A DNA stretch of 64,000 nt from Zygnema cylindricum (taxonomy: Eukaryota; Streptophyta; Zygnematophyceae; Zygnematales; Zygnemataceae), in assembly GCA_037447655.1 (NCBI GenBank), contig JBBHKE010001806.1:86035-150034 (forward strand), written 5' to 3'. Shown here in pieces: positions 22,103-34,136 of this stretch (the first letter of the stretch is position 1; each line of letters opens with the position of its first letter). A program made the translations under genes and the position numbers. A model generated the notes under the pieces. That model saw only the letters and a program-made list of their open reading frames with translations, was not told the DNA's origin and made no database searches.

Positions 22103-23520
22103 CACCACGAATCGTATTTAGAGTAAAGAAAAAAATAGAGAGAAAAAGAAAAAAATTAATTAGACTTATGAACTCAAATTTGTGTGATAGAACTTGTTGT
22201 TCTGTGACTGTTACACCAACTAAAGATGAGGATGATGCTCGAGTAGTCATCACAAAATTTAGATAAGCAAGAAGCTCTCACAGATGCTCAGATAATTACA
22301 CACATCTTTGGAACATAGCCAAAGTCAATTTAGGCAACCAAATGGCCTACAAATCCGACACAACGCAGAATATACACAAAGAAACACAAGTGCAAATTTA
22401 CACATAAATTTGCAAATAGATATGAGAAATATTCTCAATCAAAGATATCAAAAATGTCACAGTATAATTTTGATACAACAAGTTCCTAATTTTGAAATGG
22501 TTAAGTCCTATATTTATACCTAAAAGATCTATTCTTCTAAAAGCTAGCAGCCACTCTTTACCCTAACTAAGCAAAGAAGACATATCAGCCATGCATCAAT
22601 AATATCTACTGTCTGAAAGGAGGATACCTGAAATGAAGTGAGACACTAAGCAAACAAAACACGCTTCTGTACAAACTAGAGATAAGTAAGGAGGATACCT
22701 GAAATGAACTGAGACACTAATCAAACAAAACATGCTTCTGTACAAACTAGAGATAAGTAACGTTACAGTACACCTTGTACAACACGTTAGATAATCACAG
22801 ACGTGGTCTCGGATGACCACCTTCCGTCGGTTGTAAATCTTCACCGTCCATCATTACGAAGTTTCATTCAAGATAAAACTTTTATGTGACACCTCGGTCT
22901 TCATGGTAAGTCTAAATAGTACGAATGGATCTTTCTAGACTGTCTCATTTACTAACGCGTGTCCTTAAGTGTGTTACACCGTGAACTCACTCACTGTTCA
23001 CTGTAACATTAATTTTGGTACATACTGAACCAGACTTTCACAAAATATTCTAAGTAGAAACACACTCCCTCACCTATGAAGATTAGTGAGGACTAAAGCT
23101 TTCAAAACAACATAACTTTTCAAAGGAATTTTACTCTAATTTGTTTAAGTACTCTAATTTGGCTTGCTAATATCTCTACTATAAATAAGGCATTCGTCCA
23201 GAATCTGACAAAATGTACAGTTTATCGTCACTTTGACGTTTGCACTACGCGGTTTGTTAAAACGCAGTTACATGATAACGACCTGTATTAAATCATTATT
23301 TGTACCTTTTTGCTTATAAAAGTACAACTTTGCACGGTCGGACGTTGTCAGTACTTCACACAATTTAAAATAAACGTAGATTAGAATTGTTTACCCTAAT
23401 TAAACTTTACCTTAAATAGTATAATGAAAAATTTAAAACCATTTACTCTATTTAACGTGATAGAGTCAAAATTTAGGGCGATGGAATTAGCGTTTTTTAC
23501 TCTAATTACGATTCGTGGTG
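22103..23520. repeat. TA-MITE split by a solo copia LTR
   Basis: The termini CACCACGAATCG and (inverted) CACCACGAATCGTAATTAG are flanked by TA. The MITE body resumes on both sides of the LTR at 22195-23112. Confidence 0.75.
22195..23112 (-). mobile_element. solo copia LTR (element C)
   Basis: A 918-bp LTR with TGTTGTTTTGAAAGC at its start and CAGAACAACA at its end (minus strand). Five-base flanks GAACT/TAACT match at four positions, consistent with the 5-bp duplication of an LTR element. It ends exactly where copia A's LTR ends and no internal sequence follows, so this is a solo LTR. It carries a gag-like ATG about 50 nt before its end. Confidence 0.8.
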
Positions 23521-23527
23521 TACAGTA

Positions 23528-24731
23528 CACCGCCAATTGCTATTTGCGTAATGAACGCTAATTTGGTCCCTTTTTTTCCCAAATTCTTAAATAGCATAAA
23601 TTATACTGTTTTTTTTTTTAACGCCATTTAGGGTTTTTTTCCAATTAGCTTAAGAAATGTAATTTTGTTGCCATTTAAATTGTGTGTCGTACAGTTAGTG
23701 TCAGACAGTACAAAAATGTACCTTTTTAGGTGAAAAATTATAATTAATGGGTTTCAATAACCGCGGGCGCATGAGAATATGCGCTCTCAAAAGGGGATGA
23801 AATCAGGTTGTTCGAAAATGACGTTCGCACATATTCGTCCGACAACTTCGTTTCGACCGTGTGAACGTACGATTTGTGTACGATTTTGTACATGTACCTA
23901 TATTAGTGTAAGCATGTTTGCGACCGGCATTTAATTTTTTCAAAGACCCAAATTAGTATTAGTAAACAATTAAAATGTATATATTTTTTTAAATTTCCAA
24001 ATTACTTATTAGCTTTAATATCTGTAATTATAAGTGTTCTGCATTAATAAGGATTTGCCGATAACCGATGTGAACCTTTTTCCGGGTACCCGATAGTCGA
24101 TATATTGGTACGATATACCCCCATCAGTGTTATCGCCGATAAATAACAGATATTTATCCGTTATTATCGATGATAACACCGATATCGATAACTATCGCGA
24201 TAAATGTACGGACCGTAAAGATAAATATGGTGACTGTAAACGGCGACAGTTGGACAGAGGCAGTCGGACGGATGTGTTCAGTCTACTCTGTTCGTTTGTT
24301 TATTTTTATTTTTTTAAAGGGTGGTTTTTGAATTTTACAATGTATTTTTTTTTTTCGTTTCGGTAGTATAGTATTAGAACTATTAAAGTATTGTTATAAA
24401 TTTGTCTACGCTTACGTGTTGCGCTGTCTGCAATAATTTTCATTTAAATAGATACGGAACAAATTGTTATACATGGCATGCCACGCTATATAATTTAAAT
24501 AATGTAATACAATATATTATAAAGTACTATAGTCTGCGTACTATATATTTTTTAAGTTATCGCCGATATGGAATTTGTTGGTCTCGGACCAATTTATCGG
24601 GACCTTTGACCATTTGATAACCGATAACTATCGGTATCGGCTTTATCATGATAAGTTTTTTACTGATGCACAACACTAGTAATTATTCCAATACGCTCAA
24701 AAAACTTGCACGCTAATAGCAATTGGAGGTG
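23528..24731. repeat. TA-MITE split by a hAT insertion
   Basis: The termini CACCGCCAATTG and (inverted) CACCTCCAATTG are flanked by TA. Its left half matches 59034-59640. It contains an uninterrupted site at 23897-23916 that in 59399-59609 is occupied by a smaller MITE, and it hosts the hAT copy 24032-24678. Confidence 0.75.
24032..24678. mobile_element. hAT-like non-autonomous element with 8-bp target duplication
   Basis: It is bordered by a perfect GTAATTAT duplication (24024-24031 and 24679-24686). The left terminal repeat is mutated (AAGTGTTCTGCAT) and the right is closer to consensus. Its 3' half matches 32407-32786. Confidence 0.85.
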
Positions 24732-24732
24732 T

Positions 24733-24930
24733 AGTGATATGTACCTACGAAAACTTCAATTTTGTTTTGTTTTTTAATCACCCGGCTGTACTATATTTTT
24801 CTCTTCTTTTTTTTTGTTATCAACCGGCCGAATCCGGCCGGCCCCCAAAATTTGGCACCCGAATCCATTTCGGATCCGATGCGGGGTTCGTATTCGGGTA
24901 CCCGATTGTGACCCCTGCCTCAATCTTCTC
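24733..24930. repeat. dispersed repeat with CCGGCCGAATCC motif, copy 1
   Basis: Contains ACCGGCCGAATCCGGCCGGC followed by CCCAAAATTTG and ACCCGAATCC. Similar segments occur at 33290-33560 and 46420-46610. Family unknown and non-coding. Each copy follows or is near a TA-MITE. Confidence 0.55.
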
Positions 24931-24984
24931 CTTTGCATATTACTTTAGTAAAACCGACAGCCTTCTAGAAGCTTTGGCCATGGC

Positions 24985-25690
24985 TGCTTGCTAGGGTTTT
25001 CTATCTTTCCCTCCGTGTATACGACGCCAAATTTGACGTGCTACCACTCTAAAGAAATTATTTTACAACACCTTTCTGCTGGTGGGCGAATCATCTCCAT
25101 CCGCTCTTTCGTTTTTTACTAATTAAAGTTATCCATTCCGACCGTTTTTCTATTTTCCTTCTGTGGCCATCTCTTGAAATCTTTGTCTCCCAGATTGGCC
25201 TGCCATTAGCCAACGATCAAAATCTTCGCACTTACTTCCATTTTCTCGTCAAACTAAGCTCGTACTGTGGAGAAGTGCTTCTTAACTAGCGTCGTTCCAA
25301 GGGCTTCGGCCATCGTTTACTCCTACAATTTTTTGACCTTCCTTTCGAGTATCTGGCACCAAATTTGGCGTACACATACTCTAAAGAAAGTATTTTCGAC
25401 AACCTTGCAGTACGTGGAAATTCCACGTGCATCCGTTTTGCTGCTTTTTACTAATCGGCGTTGCTTCTTATGGCCGATTTCCTGCACAAAGCTAGAAGAG
25501 TTTTGTCGGCGACATTCTGAAACATCCGGCCTTGGCTTTCTGTTAGGGTTTCTTGAACTTCTCTTTGTGTATCAGACGTATAATCTGGCGTGCTCGCACC
25601 CACTAGAACTTACTCTCAAGTAATCACCCGCAAGTTTTTCCGATTTCATTTCCTTTGTTGCCCAAAGGCCCTTATTTTTAACTTTTATTT
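24985..25690 (+). repeat. tandem subrepeats upstream of the LINE frames
   Basis: Three degraded units begin near 25005, 25340 and 25555. Each contains GTAT(C/A)..AC, a form of AATTTGGCGT, then CTAAAGAAA..TATTTT, with TTTTTACTAAT near the end of the first two. The spacing is uneven. They resemble 5' monomers of some LINE promoters, but this is inferred only from position and repetition. Confidence 0.45.
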
Positions 25691-25719
25691 TACTTATTAG
25701 GATCTAATGAGGGGAGCTT

Positions 25720-28700
25720 TCCAAGCAAATTTTGCACTACCACCAAGCACGCAACAGCACAAGCGCTCACAATCCACTAGCTCTCACCCTTATGGCCCCT
25801 CACAAGAGGCGGGTGTCACGCTCCCCGTCGCCGTCATCTTCGGAGCGCGCTCGGCCACGTTTGATAACCTCACATGAGAACCTTAACCCTTTGTTACCCA
25901 CCTCCCAGAGCACCACTCTCCCTTTCCTTATTGTAGAGTTACCCCCACACAGTTCCCTCCACCAATCCTAACCTTTGCACAAACCCATGTGGGGTTGAAC
26001 ATTCCCCCAAGAGCACGCCACTAAAACCTTCTACAAACCCTATCATCACCACCTTTAGGCAAAGAGCCTCCCCCTATCAATGTTGCCCGCTAGCGTCCAC
26101 CCCATTTTTAAGAACATTCTCCACCCTTACATTCCATCCCTCTTTCTAAATTACCCACTTTGCCTCCACCATCAATCATTGGTCCAACTAGGGTACCCTG
26201 TCCTTAGTGTGGAAGGCTATATGTGCGGGTGGCAGTTTGTCGAGGCATTTGAAGTCCTACCCTTTTTCTCCTAAAGGTAATTCGCCCCCCGACAAGGGCT
26301 AGCCTTCTCCACCAACTAATCGCCAACAACCATCTCCTACTGATTGGCAATATGTTCGTCGTCTCGACGTTCTCGGGTGTTATCACTTGGGCTACCCACG
26401 CCCTTGATTGTATACTCGTATCATGAGCAATCTTTGTGATTCTGTCTAAGCAACTCTTTGATTTCCTTTAGCATTATTGGCTGAGGACATCGCCAACGAC
26501 GCGGCATTGCACTAACTTTTCTGATTTACTCTTTGGGTTTTAGTTTTTCCAACAAGAGGAGGTGCGAGCGGGGCTCTGTGACGAAGGCTCGTTGCCAACG
26601 ATTTTTGAGGGGGGGTTGGGAGTCATTGCAACAAAGCACACGGATTGTGTCATCAGTCTTTCCATGTCCCCTCCCAAACACCATGCCCCATTTCCAAGGT
26701 CCACCGCGAGATTACATCAGGCGGTCCATCTTTGTCGTTCTGGAGAGTTTTCTCGAGCTGCTCGTGCGCTTCGACCTTTCACCCCATCTCCGTTTTCAGA
26801 GGCAACAGTTGAAGCTCTGCGTTTGCTCCTTCCACCTGCCCGTGACGAGCTCCTTTCTTTCGTCGAGGTGCATGATCCACTCGAGTCTTTCGACTTAGAG
26901 GGAGAAGCATTTACAAAAGCTTTGATTCAGTCTCCTCATCTTTCGGCGGTAGGCCCATCTGGCATGGTTTATGAACTTTTGCAAGACGTCTTTCCTTCCA
27001 AAACCCCCTCTCAAGGTTTTGACCTCCTTTTTATAGTGGCTTCTGGGGTGGCTCAAGGGAATGTCCCTCACCATGTTATACCTCTTCTCTTTGCGGCACG
27101 TCTTGTTGCTGTTTCCAAACCAGCCGCCGGCATTCATCCTATTGCTATTGGAGAAGTCTGTATTGATTAGTGGCTCGTGCAATGTGTATACAACTTCAAG
27201 GGGCTTTCCATGACAACTTTACACCGCACCAGTTTGGAGTTGCTACCAGGGGGGGTTGTGAGGGCAGTTGTTCATGGCCTTTGGGCTCTTCTAGACCTCC
27301 ATCCAGATTGGGTGGTCTTTCAAGTCGATGTTACCAACTCATTTAACATAGTTAGCCGAAAAGCTATCTTTCGCGAGTGAAGGCATGCTCCATTGCTGAT
27401 TAACCAGATTTTTCCTTTTGTGCATGCTTTTTATTCTCGTCCAAGCCCTCTCATTTTTCCTCTTGGTGGTCTTTTTGGTGATGGTGCCACATCAGAATAT
27501 GCGACTGGCACTCGCCAGGGTGATCCTTAGGGGGCACCCCTTTTTGCATTGGGTCACCTTCACGCACTACGAGACTCTGCTTTGACTTTTCCTTGTTATT
27601 TATTCCCTTCGATTGTTGATGAGTCGCATATTGTCGGGCCCCGAGACCAAGTTTTTTCTGCCTTCGCCCATTTTGCAGAGCGACTTTCTAAGATCAGTTT
27701 ATCGGTTAACCCATCTAAGTGTTTAGCGTGGTGCCCCCAAGGCTTACCTTCCGACTACCTCGTCCCTATCGGTTTTCGAATTGCGTCTTCAATAGAGGAA
27801 ATTAAAGCTTTAGTATCCCCTATTGAAGCACCATCCTTTGTGAATCAGGTTGTTACAAATGCTTTGCTGGAGGACCTCTCGCACTCTGATAAACTTCCTA
27901 AGCTCTCCGACTCCTAAGTGGCTTTTGCAATCCTCACCCGTTGTTTTTCTCAACCTCCTCTTTATCTTGCCCGGACACTCTCACCAACAACTCCGTTTTT
28001 GTCTTCTCTTAAGGACTTTGACGACAAACTCTTTAACGTACTCCACCACCTTGTTGGGCATGGGATTTTTTATCGGCCTGAGGGTTCGTTTGCGCGCCAA
28101 CAAGCAAGTCTCCCTAGTTCAAATGGCGGCTTAGGTTTGATTCCTATGGCTAAAGTTGCTCCGGCGACATATTTGGGTAGTTGGTTTCTGATGCTTCCAT
28201 CACCTCTAGGTTTATCACAATGATGTTCCACTTTTGTGTCGCCCCTAAGGTGGAGGTTGCTTCTTTCTTTTATGAGACTCTTTTCTTCCGCGGCGCCCTC
28301 CACCTGATGCAGAAACCAGGTTCCACCGCTTTCAAACGTTATTCAACAATCGCTGAATTCCCGCCAACTTTTTGAACATGCTTACTTGTGCTCAATCGCG
28401 TGCTCGACTTGTTCGTGTTCTGGGCCAGGGGCTGGTGCATGGTTGCAAGCCAGGCCGATTTTTTTGACCCTTCGTTTGACGTCTTACTTGTTCACTTCTA
28501 CCTTACGTCTTTGTTTGGGTTTGCCTCATCTTGCACTTCTTGGGCAACCCCATTGTGTTTTTAATGAACCTATCGACTCGGACGAGATTCACCTACTCCG
28601 TTGCTTTAGGGGCGGTGAATCTAGTGTTGCGTATGATTTGGTTCGTGACTCAATTGGTGCAATTGGTACCGATGCCAGGCTACACCGTGAGGCGCGAAGT

Positions 28701-29171
28701 TTCTTATATACTCCCTCCTCACTCCGAGTCTAATGGCCTTAGAAGTCCTCAGGTTGACTTGGTTTTCATTCATGGGGCTGGGAGGACTTTGGGTAATGTG
28801 GTCCTCACGGATCCGACTGGGACCCACGTTTCTTCTCGCGCGGCGGTCCCTACATGGGTGGCGGCTCGGGACGTAGCAACTTCTAAGGAAAGAGATTATG
28901 TTCACCGAGACCGGCGGACCGATTTGTTCCATTTGCCGCAGAAATTTTTGGTACTTTGGACAAGTCCTTTGATGATTTCCTCCGCGACTGTGCGAAGAAA
29001 ATATTTGAGACCCGGGGTCCAAGAAGCCCTCCCCCAAGCCTTCTCGTCGCATTAGCACAAGCCGCGGCCTTTCTACGGCGGTATACGGTGGCGGATGATT
29101 GGCGGGGCCTCCCAGAACTTCCACCAAGAGATCCAATCCACATCCACGATCTTCGGGGGTGTGGAGTTTAG
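25720..29171 (+). pseudogene. LINE-type retrotransposon with reverse transcriptase (decayed)
   Basis: Frames in series on the plus strand give a Pro/Ser-rich segment (25732-25971), then an RT region at about 26640-28220: VGPSGMVYELL, SKPAAGIHPIAIGEV, motif A WVVFQVDVTNSFN, motif B GTRQGDP, and motif C region FPSIVDESHIVGP. The C-terminal region at 28400-29171 has LRLCLGLPHLALLGQPHCV, IDSDEIHLLRC and VDLVFIHG...VVLTDPT, reminiscent of the nuclease-like tails of some RT proteins, but that is uncertain. Stops at about 27168, 27378, 27529 and 27916 and frame changes show decay. Motif C reads VDE where an active enzyme has an Asp pair. A minus-strand fragment of the same family lies at 60405-60620. 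Confidence 0.8.
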
Positions 29172-29700
29172 CTTGTTAGGGTTGTGTAGCTTTTTCCTTT
29201 GTTTTGTGTCATCTTTAGTATGTTTGCTTTGTTTTGGCAGTTTTTTTAGATAGATTTGGTGTCTTCACATATTTTGTTTACCTTCTTTTCCTTTGATTAT
29301 TCTTTTGCAACAAGCGTCTATTTCTTCTTTTTTAACCCTTTTGTAAATTGATGTCTTCTTTATCTGCGAACAACGTTTTCTTATTAGTTTCCTTTTCTTC
29401 CATTTGTTTTATACACTTCTGTGGTTTAGATAGATTTTTTTGACGGTTTTGTTTCGTTTGTATGATTTCTACTGTGTTTTGTTTCCTTTTTCGATGTGTT
29501 GGGATTGTTCGATTTGAGGTGTGGGGGCTTCTAGCACCTACACCTAACCTAGAGAACCACCTTCAAGACCCTCCGGGGCGGTTAGTAGGCGGTGGCATAT
29601 GGCGGCATCTTTCCGGCGCCGAACACGATTACGCTGCTCTTCCGAACCCCCTCCCGAAGAACCTGGGGCCCAGAGTTTATAAAAGAAGCGTGTCAGCGCC
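29172..29700. other. T-rich 3' region of the LINE, then unassigned sequence up to the gap
   Basis: After the last LINE codons a T-rich stretch of about 300 bp follows, as expected for a 3' untranslated region, but no poly-A tail or target duplication was found. From about 29490 the composition becomes GC-richer. It holds a short TTTATAAAAG but no gene was recognised. Confidence 0.4.
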
Positions 29701-29710
29701 NNNNNNNNNN
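29701..29710. other. assembly gap (10 N)
   Basis: Ten undefined bases. The true gap length may differ. Sequence on the two sides is unrelated to any annotated repeat, so elements crossing it may be mis-joined. Confidence 1.
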
Positions 29711-29832
29711 TACGTTAGTGTGGTTTTTAGGGTTTGTTTGTAACAGTCGTCTACTGCACCGTTTTCTAAAACTTTGAAAATTAATGACATGCCATGTGAC
29801 ACATAGCGATAATCACAATTATTGAAAGGGCG

Positions 29833-29975
29833 GTGAATTTTGTAGAAAAAAGGCATGTGCGACCAGCCTAAAATCTAGACTGCCAAAGTTAATTTTCCAT
29901 TCTAAGGCTCGAAGGCCAACCGCCAGAGTGTAATTTTTAGCCTGTTCACACATGCCTCTTTTCTACAAAATTCAC
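29833..29975. repeat. hairpin MITE
   Basis: Arms of about 40 bp (GTGAATTTTGTAGAAAA..GGCATGTG and its inverse) close the 143-bp segment with a short unique loop. The right arm abuts copy B of the dispersed repeat. Only one copy was found. Confidence 0.65.
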
Positions 29976-30096
29976 TAATTAAAAGTTTCAAAATCTTTTG
30001 CCACGTCATCTGCTGACAATGTTTGTTTGGGATTTTTGGTGTGATTGCATTTTGTAGTGAAACTGCAATCAAAAATTTCTCGATAGGGTTTTTTCG

Positions 30097-30568
30097 TAGT
30101 GTTGTGTATCGGTAAGAAATTTATCGCGATGACATCGATACTGATAGTTATCGGTTATCGAACGGTCAACGCTTCCAATATATCGCTCCGAGACCAACAA
30201 ATTCCTTATCGGCGATAAGTGGAAAAAATACAGTACTCTACATAATAGTACTTTAGAATATGCTCTATTATAGCTTTCACTGTATATAGCGTGGCATTGC
30301 ACGTGCAACAATATTTTCCGTACACTGTGAAACGGAATAACGACGGTCGAATACGACGAAATAAACCGTACAGATGTATGGTAATAAACGTTTAACTATC
30401 GCCGATAGTTATCGGTAGCGGTGTTATCGCTATGAAAAATCGATATTATCGGTTATTAATCGGCGATAGCACTCAGTTTCGATATATCGTTCCAATATAT
30501 CGATTATCAGCAAGCCAAAAAAAGGTACATATCGTTTATCGGAAAAACCTTGCCGATACACAACACTA
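30097..30568. mobile_element. hAT-like non-autonomous element
   Basis: A 472-bp copy with both terminal repeats. Flanks TTTTTTCG / GTTTTTTG are similar but not identical. It is orthologous in position to 8391-8830. Confidence 0.8.
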
Positions 30569-30629
30569 GTTTTTTGAAATCCCGTAACATATTGGGGACC
30601 GATTTTGTATCGAAGCTTTGGAAAAGCTA

Positions 30630-30846
30630 CACCGTGTATCTATACTAGAGTTAACAATTTTTTCGTCACTTAATATAATTTTTCTCCGTGCACACTTGTC
30701 CGATTAATACACTGGGACCTCCAATAGGAAGGTGAGAATCTTAACCTTCAATTGTAACCATCAGATCCATAATATAGCCGCTGTGTACGTAGAAAATATG
30801 TTTTTTGTGGCAAAAAAAGATAAACAATAAGTAGCAATTAGCGTTT
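30630..30846. repeat. TA-MITE, uninterrupted
   Basis: 217 bp, starting CACCGTGTATC after TA. The right terminus is mutated (GCGTTTTA). It provides the empty site for the Harbinger-like insert seen in copy A. Confidence 0.7.
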
Positions 30847-30931
30847 TACTAATATGCGATATGAGGAGTTGTGGAGCGAATGCGATACACGTTACGCTAC
30901 ATCTTAAAAAGGTTACGAAAGTACATTCTTA

Positions 30932-31634
30932 GGCCTGTTCTCCATTAGGCGGTCCCAGTAAACATGCGGAGACGTCTATTTCTAGTGTTTACTGGCACGG
31001 CCTTCCATTATATCGTGTCAGTGAACATCGTTTCTCAATTATGATTGGCGCCACGTAGGTTAGTTTTCAGATTCTTAAAATCTAAAAATATTCTATAAAC
31101 TTAAAATCAGTACATAATATTTGTACGAGCGGAGGTAGTTAATGATTCGTACAAAAATTTTGCGACCAGATTTTAATTTTGAAATTGAAAATTAAAATTT
31201 CAAAACGGAATGTTAAAAAGGCGCCGCAAACTTTGAAGGTCAACGGATGTCAAAAGGAGCGTGCGAGGATATTTCAGTCGACCTGCATACACCGTGGCGG
31301 AAGGCACATGGCGTGTATGACGTGTTCAGTTCTCATCGCCTGTTCGTGGTGGATATTTTTTTTACTTTTCACGTGTACCAATGGTACGCGACCAGTCTGA
31401 AGAAACTCTCCTCGCCGAGGAGAGTCTCTTCACACAGGACGATGTGCAGATTGCTACGCGAATCTAGAAAAGTGAAAGATCCAACGGTCGATACTTATGC
31501 CTATGATATTGGAGCCATCCAGTTAACATGTTTCGACATGTTTCATCTGACAAAAAAAAAATTGGTTCGACTCTGTACGAAATAGTACGGCATCCAGTAA
31601 ACAACCCCACTTTTCCTCTAATGGAAGTTCACCC
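30932..31634. mobile_element. PIF/Harbinger-like non-autonomous element
   Basis: 703 bp flanked by TTA, with ends GGCCTGTTCTCCATTAG and (inverted) GGGTGAACTTCCATTAG. Copy A at about 9963 shows the uninterrupted sequence CATTCTTAGCCG. It has an internal 16-bp-arm palindrome around 31400. No transposase frame. Confidence 0.8.
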
Positions 31635-31806
31635 TTAGCCGTTAAATTTCATGTGGATGGCTCCGACTTATACAAGGGGGTTTAGTCCTTCACCAATCGT
31701 GATGACTGCGGACTTTCCAGGTGAAATTTGCATTTATCAGGTTCTTTGTTTTATTCCACGATCCCAAGCATACAAAGTACAATAATGTTGGATAGTACGG
31801 ACACTA

Positions 31807-32306
31807 CACCGCGAATCGTAATTAGAGTAATTAACGCTAATTCGGTCTCCCAAAATTTCGACTCTATCACGTTAAATAGAGTAAGTGATTATAATTTTTT
31901 CATTATACTATTTAAGGTAAGGTTTATTTAGCGTAAAATAACCCTAATATAAGTTTATTTTAAATAGTGTGGAGTAGGGACGACGTCCAACCGTGCAAAG
32001 TTGTACTTTTATAAGTAAAAAGGTACAAATAATGATATAATACAGGTCGTTATCATGTAAATGCGTTTAAACAAACCGCGTGGTGCAAACGTCATAATGA
32101 CGATAAATTGTACGTTTTGTTAGATTCTGTACGAACACCTTATTTACAGTAAAGATATTAGCGCGCCAAATTAGAGTACACCGCATAAATTAGAGTAGAA
32201 TTCTTTTTGAAAAGGTTATATCACACAAATTAGAGTTAATAACTCTAATTTATAATTTTCTCTTTTTACTCTAATTTTTTCATTACTCTAATTACGATGC
32301 GCGGTG
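31807..32306. repeat. TA-MITE, complete
   Basis: 500 bp, CACCGCGAATCGTAATTAG to its inverse, with TA flanks. Closely similar to 32787-33287 (about 90% or more by eye). Confidence 0.8.
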
Positions 32307-32318
32307 TACTGTACAGTA

Positions 32319-32406
32319 TACCGCGAATCATAGTTAGAGTAAAGAAAAAATAAGAGTAAAAATAAAGAAAAAAATAATTAGATTTATGAACTCTAATTTG
32401 TGTAAT
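32319..32406. repeat. TA-MITE, truncated
   Basis: Starts TACCGCGAATC after TACTGTACAG and matches the first 90 bp of 22103-23520. It is cut off where the hAT fragment begins. Confidence 0.6.
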
Positions 32407-32786
32407 AGACTTTTTTTTTTTTAAGTTTGGTTCTCGAATTTTACAATGTATATATTTTTTTTTCGTTTTGGTAGTATAGTATTAGAACTAACAATGTATT
32501 ATTTTAAATTTGTCTACGTTTACGTGCTGCACTATCTGTAATAATTTTCAGATAAATAGATATAGAACAGATGGTTATACGTGGCATGCCATGCTATATA
32601 ATGTAAATAATGTAATACAGTATATTATAAAGTACTATAGTATGCTTACTATATATTTTTTAAGTAATCGCCGGTATGGAATTTGTTGGTCTAGGACGGA
32701 TATATCGGGACCTCTGACCGTTCGATTAATTGATAACTATTGGTATCGGTTTTATCGCGATAAGTTTTTACCGATACAGAACACTA
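32407..32786. mobile_element. hAT-like element, 5'-truncated
   Basis: Matches 24310-24678, including ATGGCATGCC and the right terminal repeat (ACCGATACAGAACACTA). The left end is missing. It abuts a complete TA-MITE. Confidence 0.7.
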
Positions 32787-33287
32787 CACCGCGAATCGTA
32801 ATTAGAGTAATTAACGCTAATTCGGTCTCCCTAAATTTCGACACTATCATGTTAAATAGAGTAAATGATTGTAAAATTTTCATTATACTATTTAAGGTAA
32901 GGTTTATTTAGCGTAAAATAACTCTAATATAGATTTGTTTTAAATAGTGTGGAGTAGGGACGACGTCTAACCGTGCAAATTTGTACTTTTATAAGTAAAA
33001 AGGTACAAATAATGATTTAATACAGGCCATTATCATGTAACTGAGTTTAAACAAACCGCGTATTGCAAACGTCATAATGACGATAAACTGTAGGTTTTGT
33101 TAGATTCTGTACGAACACCTTATTTACAGTAGAGATATTAGCCCACCAAATTAGAGTACACCGCACAAATTAGAGTAAATTCCTTTTTGAAAAAGTTATA
33201 TCACACAAATTAGAGTTCATAGCTCTAATTATTTTTTTCTCTTTTTTTACTCAAATTTTTTCATTACTCTAATTACGAATCGCGGTG
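32787..33287. repeat. TA-MITE, complete
   Basis: About 500 bp with CACCGCGAATCG termini, similar to 31807-32306. Followed by TA and a second copy of a TTATTCC..ACGCTAATAG fragment related to 24680-24731. Confidence 0.8.
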
Positions 33288-33289
33288 TA

Positions 33290-33560
33290 GTAATTATTCC
33301 TTTACTCTAAAAAAACTTGTACGCTAATAGTGATTGACGGTGTAGTGATACGTACCCACAAAACCTTCAATTATTTTCGTTTTTTAATTACCCGGCCGTA
33401 CTATATGTTTCTTATCTTCTTTATTTTAATCTACCGGCCGAATCCGACCGGCCCCCAAAATTTGACACCCCGAATCCATTCCGAATCTGACGCGAGGTAC
33501 GGGTCGAGTACGAATTTGGATACCTGATTGTGGCCCCTGCTTCAATCTTCTCCTTTCATA
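33290..33560. repeat. dispersed repeat with CCGGCCGAATCC motif, copy 2
   Basis: Matches 24680-24930 closely, including the tail GGCCCCTGCTTCAATCTTCTC. Non-coding. Confidence 0.6.
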
Positions 33561-34136
33561 TTGATAGGGTGGATAAATTGGCACAAAATTACTCAAAGGG
33601 GACACCACAATGAAAAAACCAAACGCATTCAATATAAGATATGAGAGACTTCGGCCAAAAGAATAAATGTATATCAACCGAAACTTTTCTCCCACCACAT
33701 AATTCCCTCTTAATTCACTAAAACAAATCTTAATCTCAAGGGTAATACAAGGATACTAAGCAACCAATCTGAAGCTGCTTAAATACATTCTATCTAACTT
33801 GCCGTGCACAACTACATAACCAAAATATGAGGCACCAAGCAATACGAAACAACAATATTAGTGCAATCGTACAACGCACTAATAAATAATTGACCAATCG
33901 AAACAACATTAAATCGTACAAAGTAATAAACATACATAGGGCCGACGTAACGAAACAAAACGTGTGTAAGACCGAAGCAACAAGTACAGTACCATATACT
34001 ACGCACTAAATAAAGAACCATAAGACCGTACAACACATAAATACTTGAACCAAACAGAAAACTTCAAGCTCGAACCCGATATACATGCCAATTCACCGAA
34101 GGATCGATTCGCCCAATTTTACAATGCACTTTTAGC
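33561..34136. other. 3' flank of the lipase gene, no gene seen
   Basis: AT-rich, without recognisable frames. It probably includes the 3' UTR and downstream region of the minus-strand lipase gene. Confidence 0.35.

Larger units (their letters stand above)
29977..31806. repeat. dispersed repeat, copy B (mate at 8262-10136)
   Basis: Same core as copy A, with the shared hAT insertion (30097-30568) and TA-MITE (30630-30846), but with a Harbinger-like insertion at 30932-31634 instead of at copy A's position. It ends at a TA-MITE, like copy A. Confidence 0.7.

Noticed and set aside
29462-29777. Open frame crossing the run of N
   Set aside because: The gap length is unknown, so frame continuity is meaningless, and no motif is present on either side.
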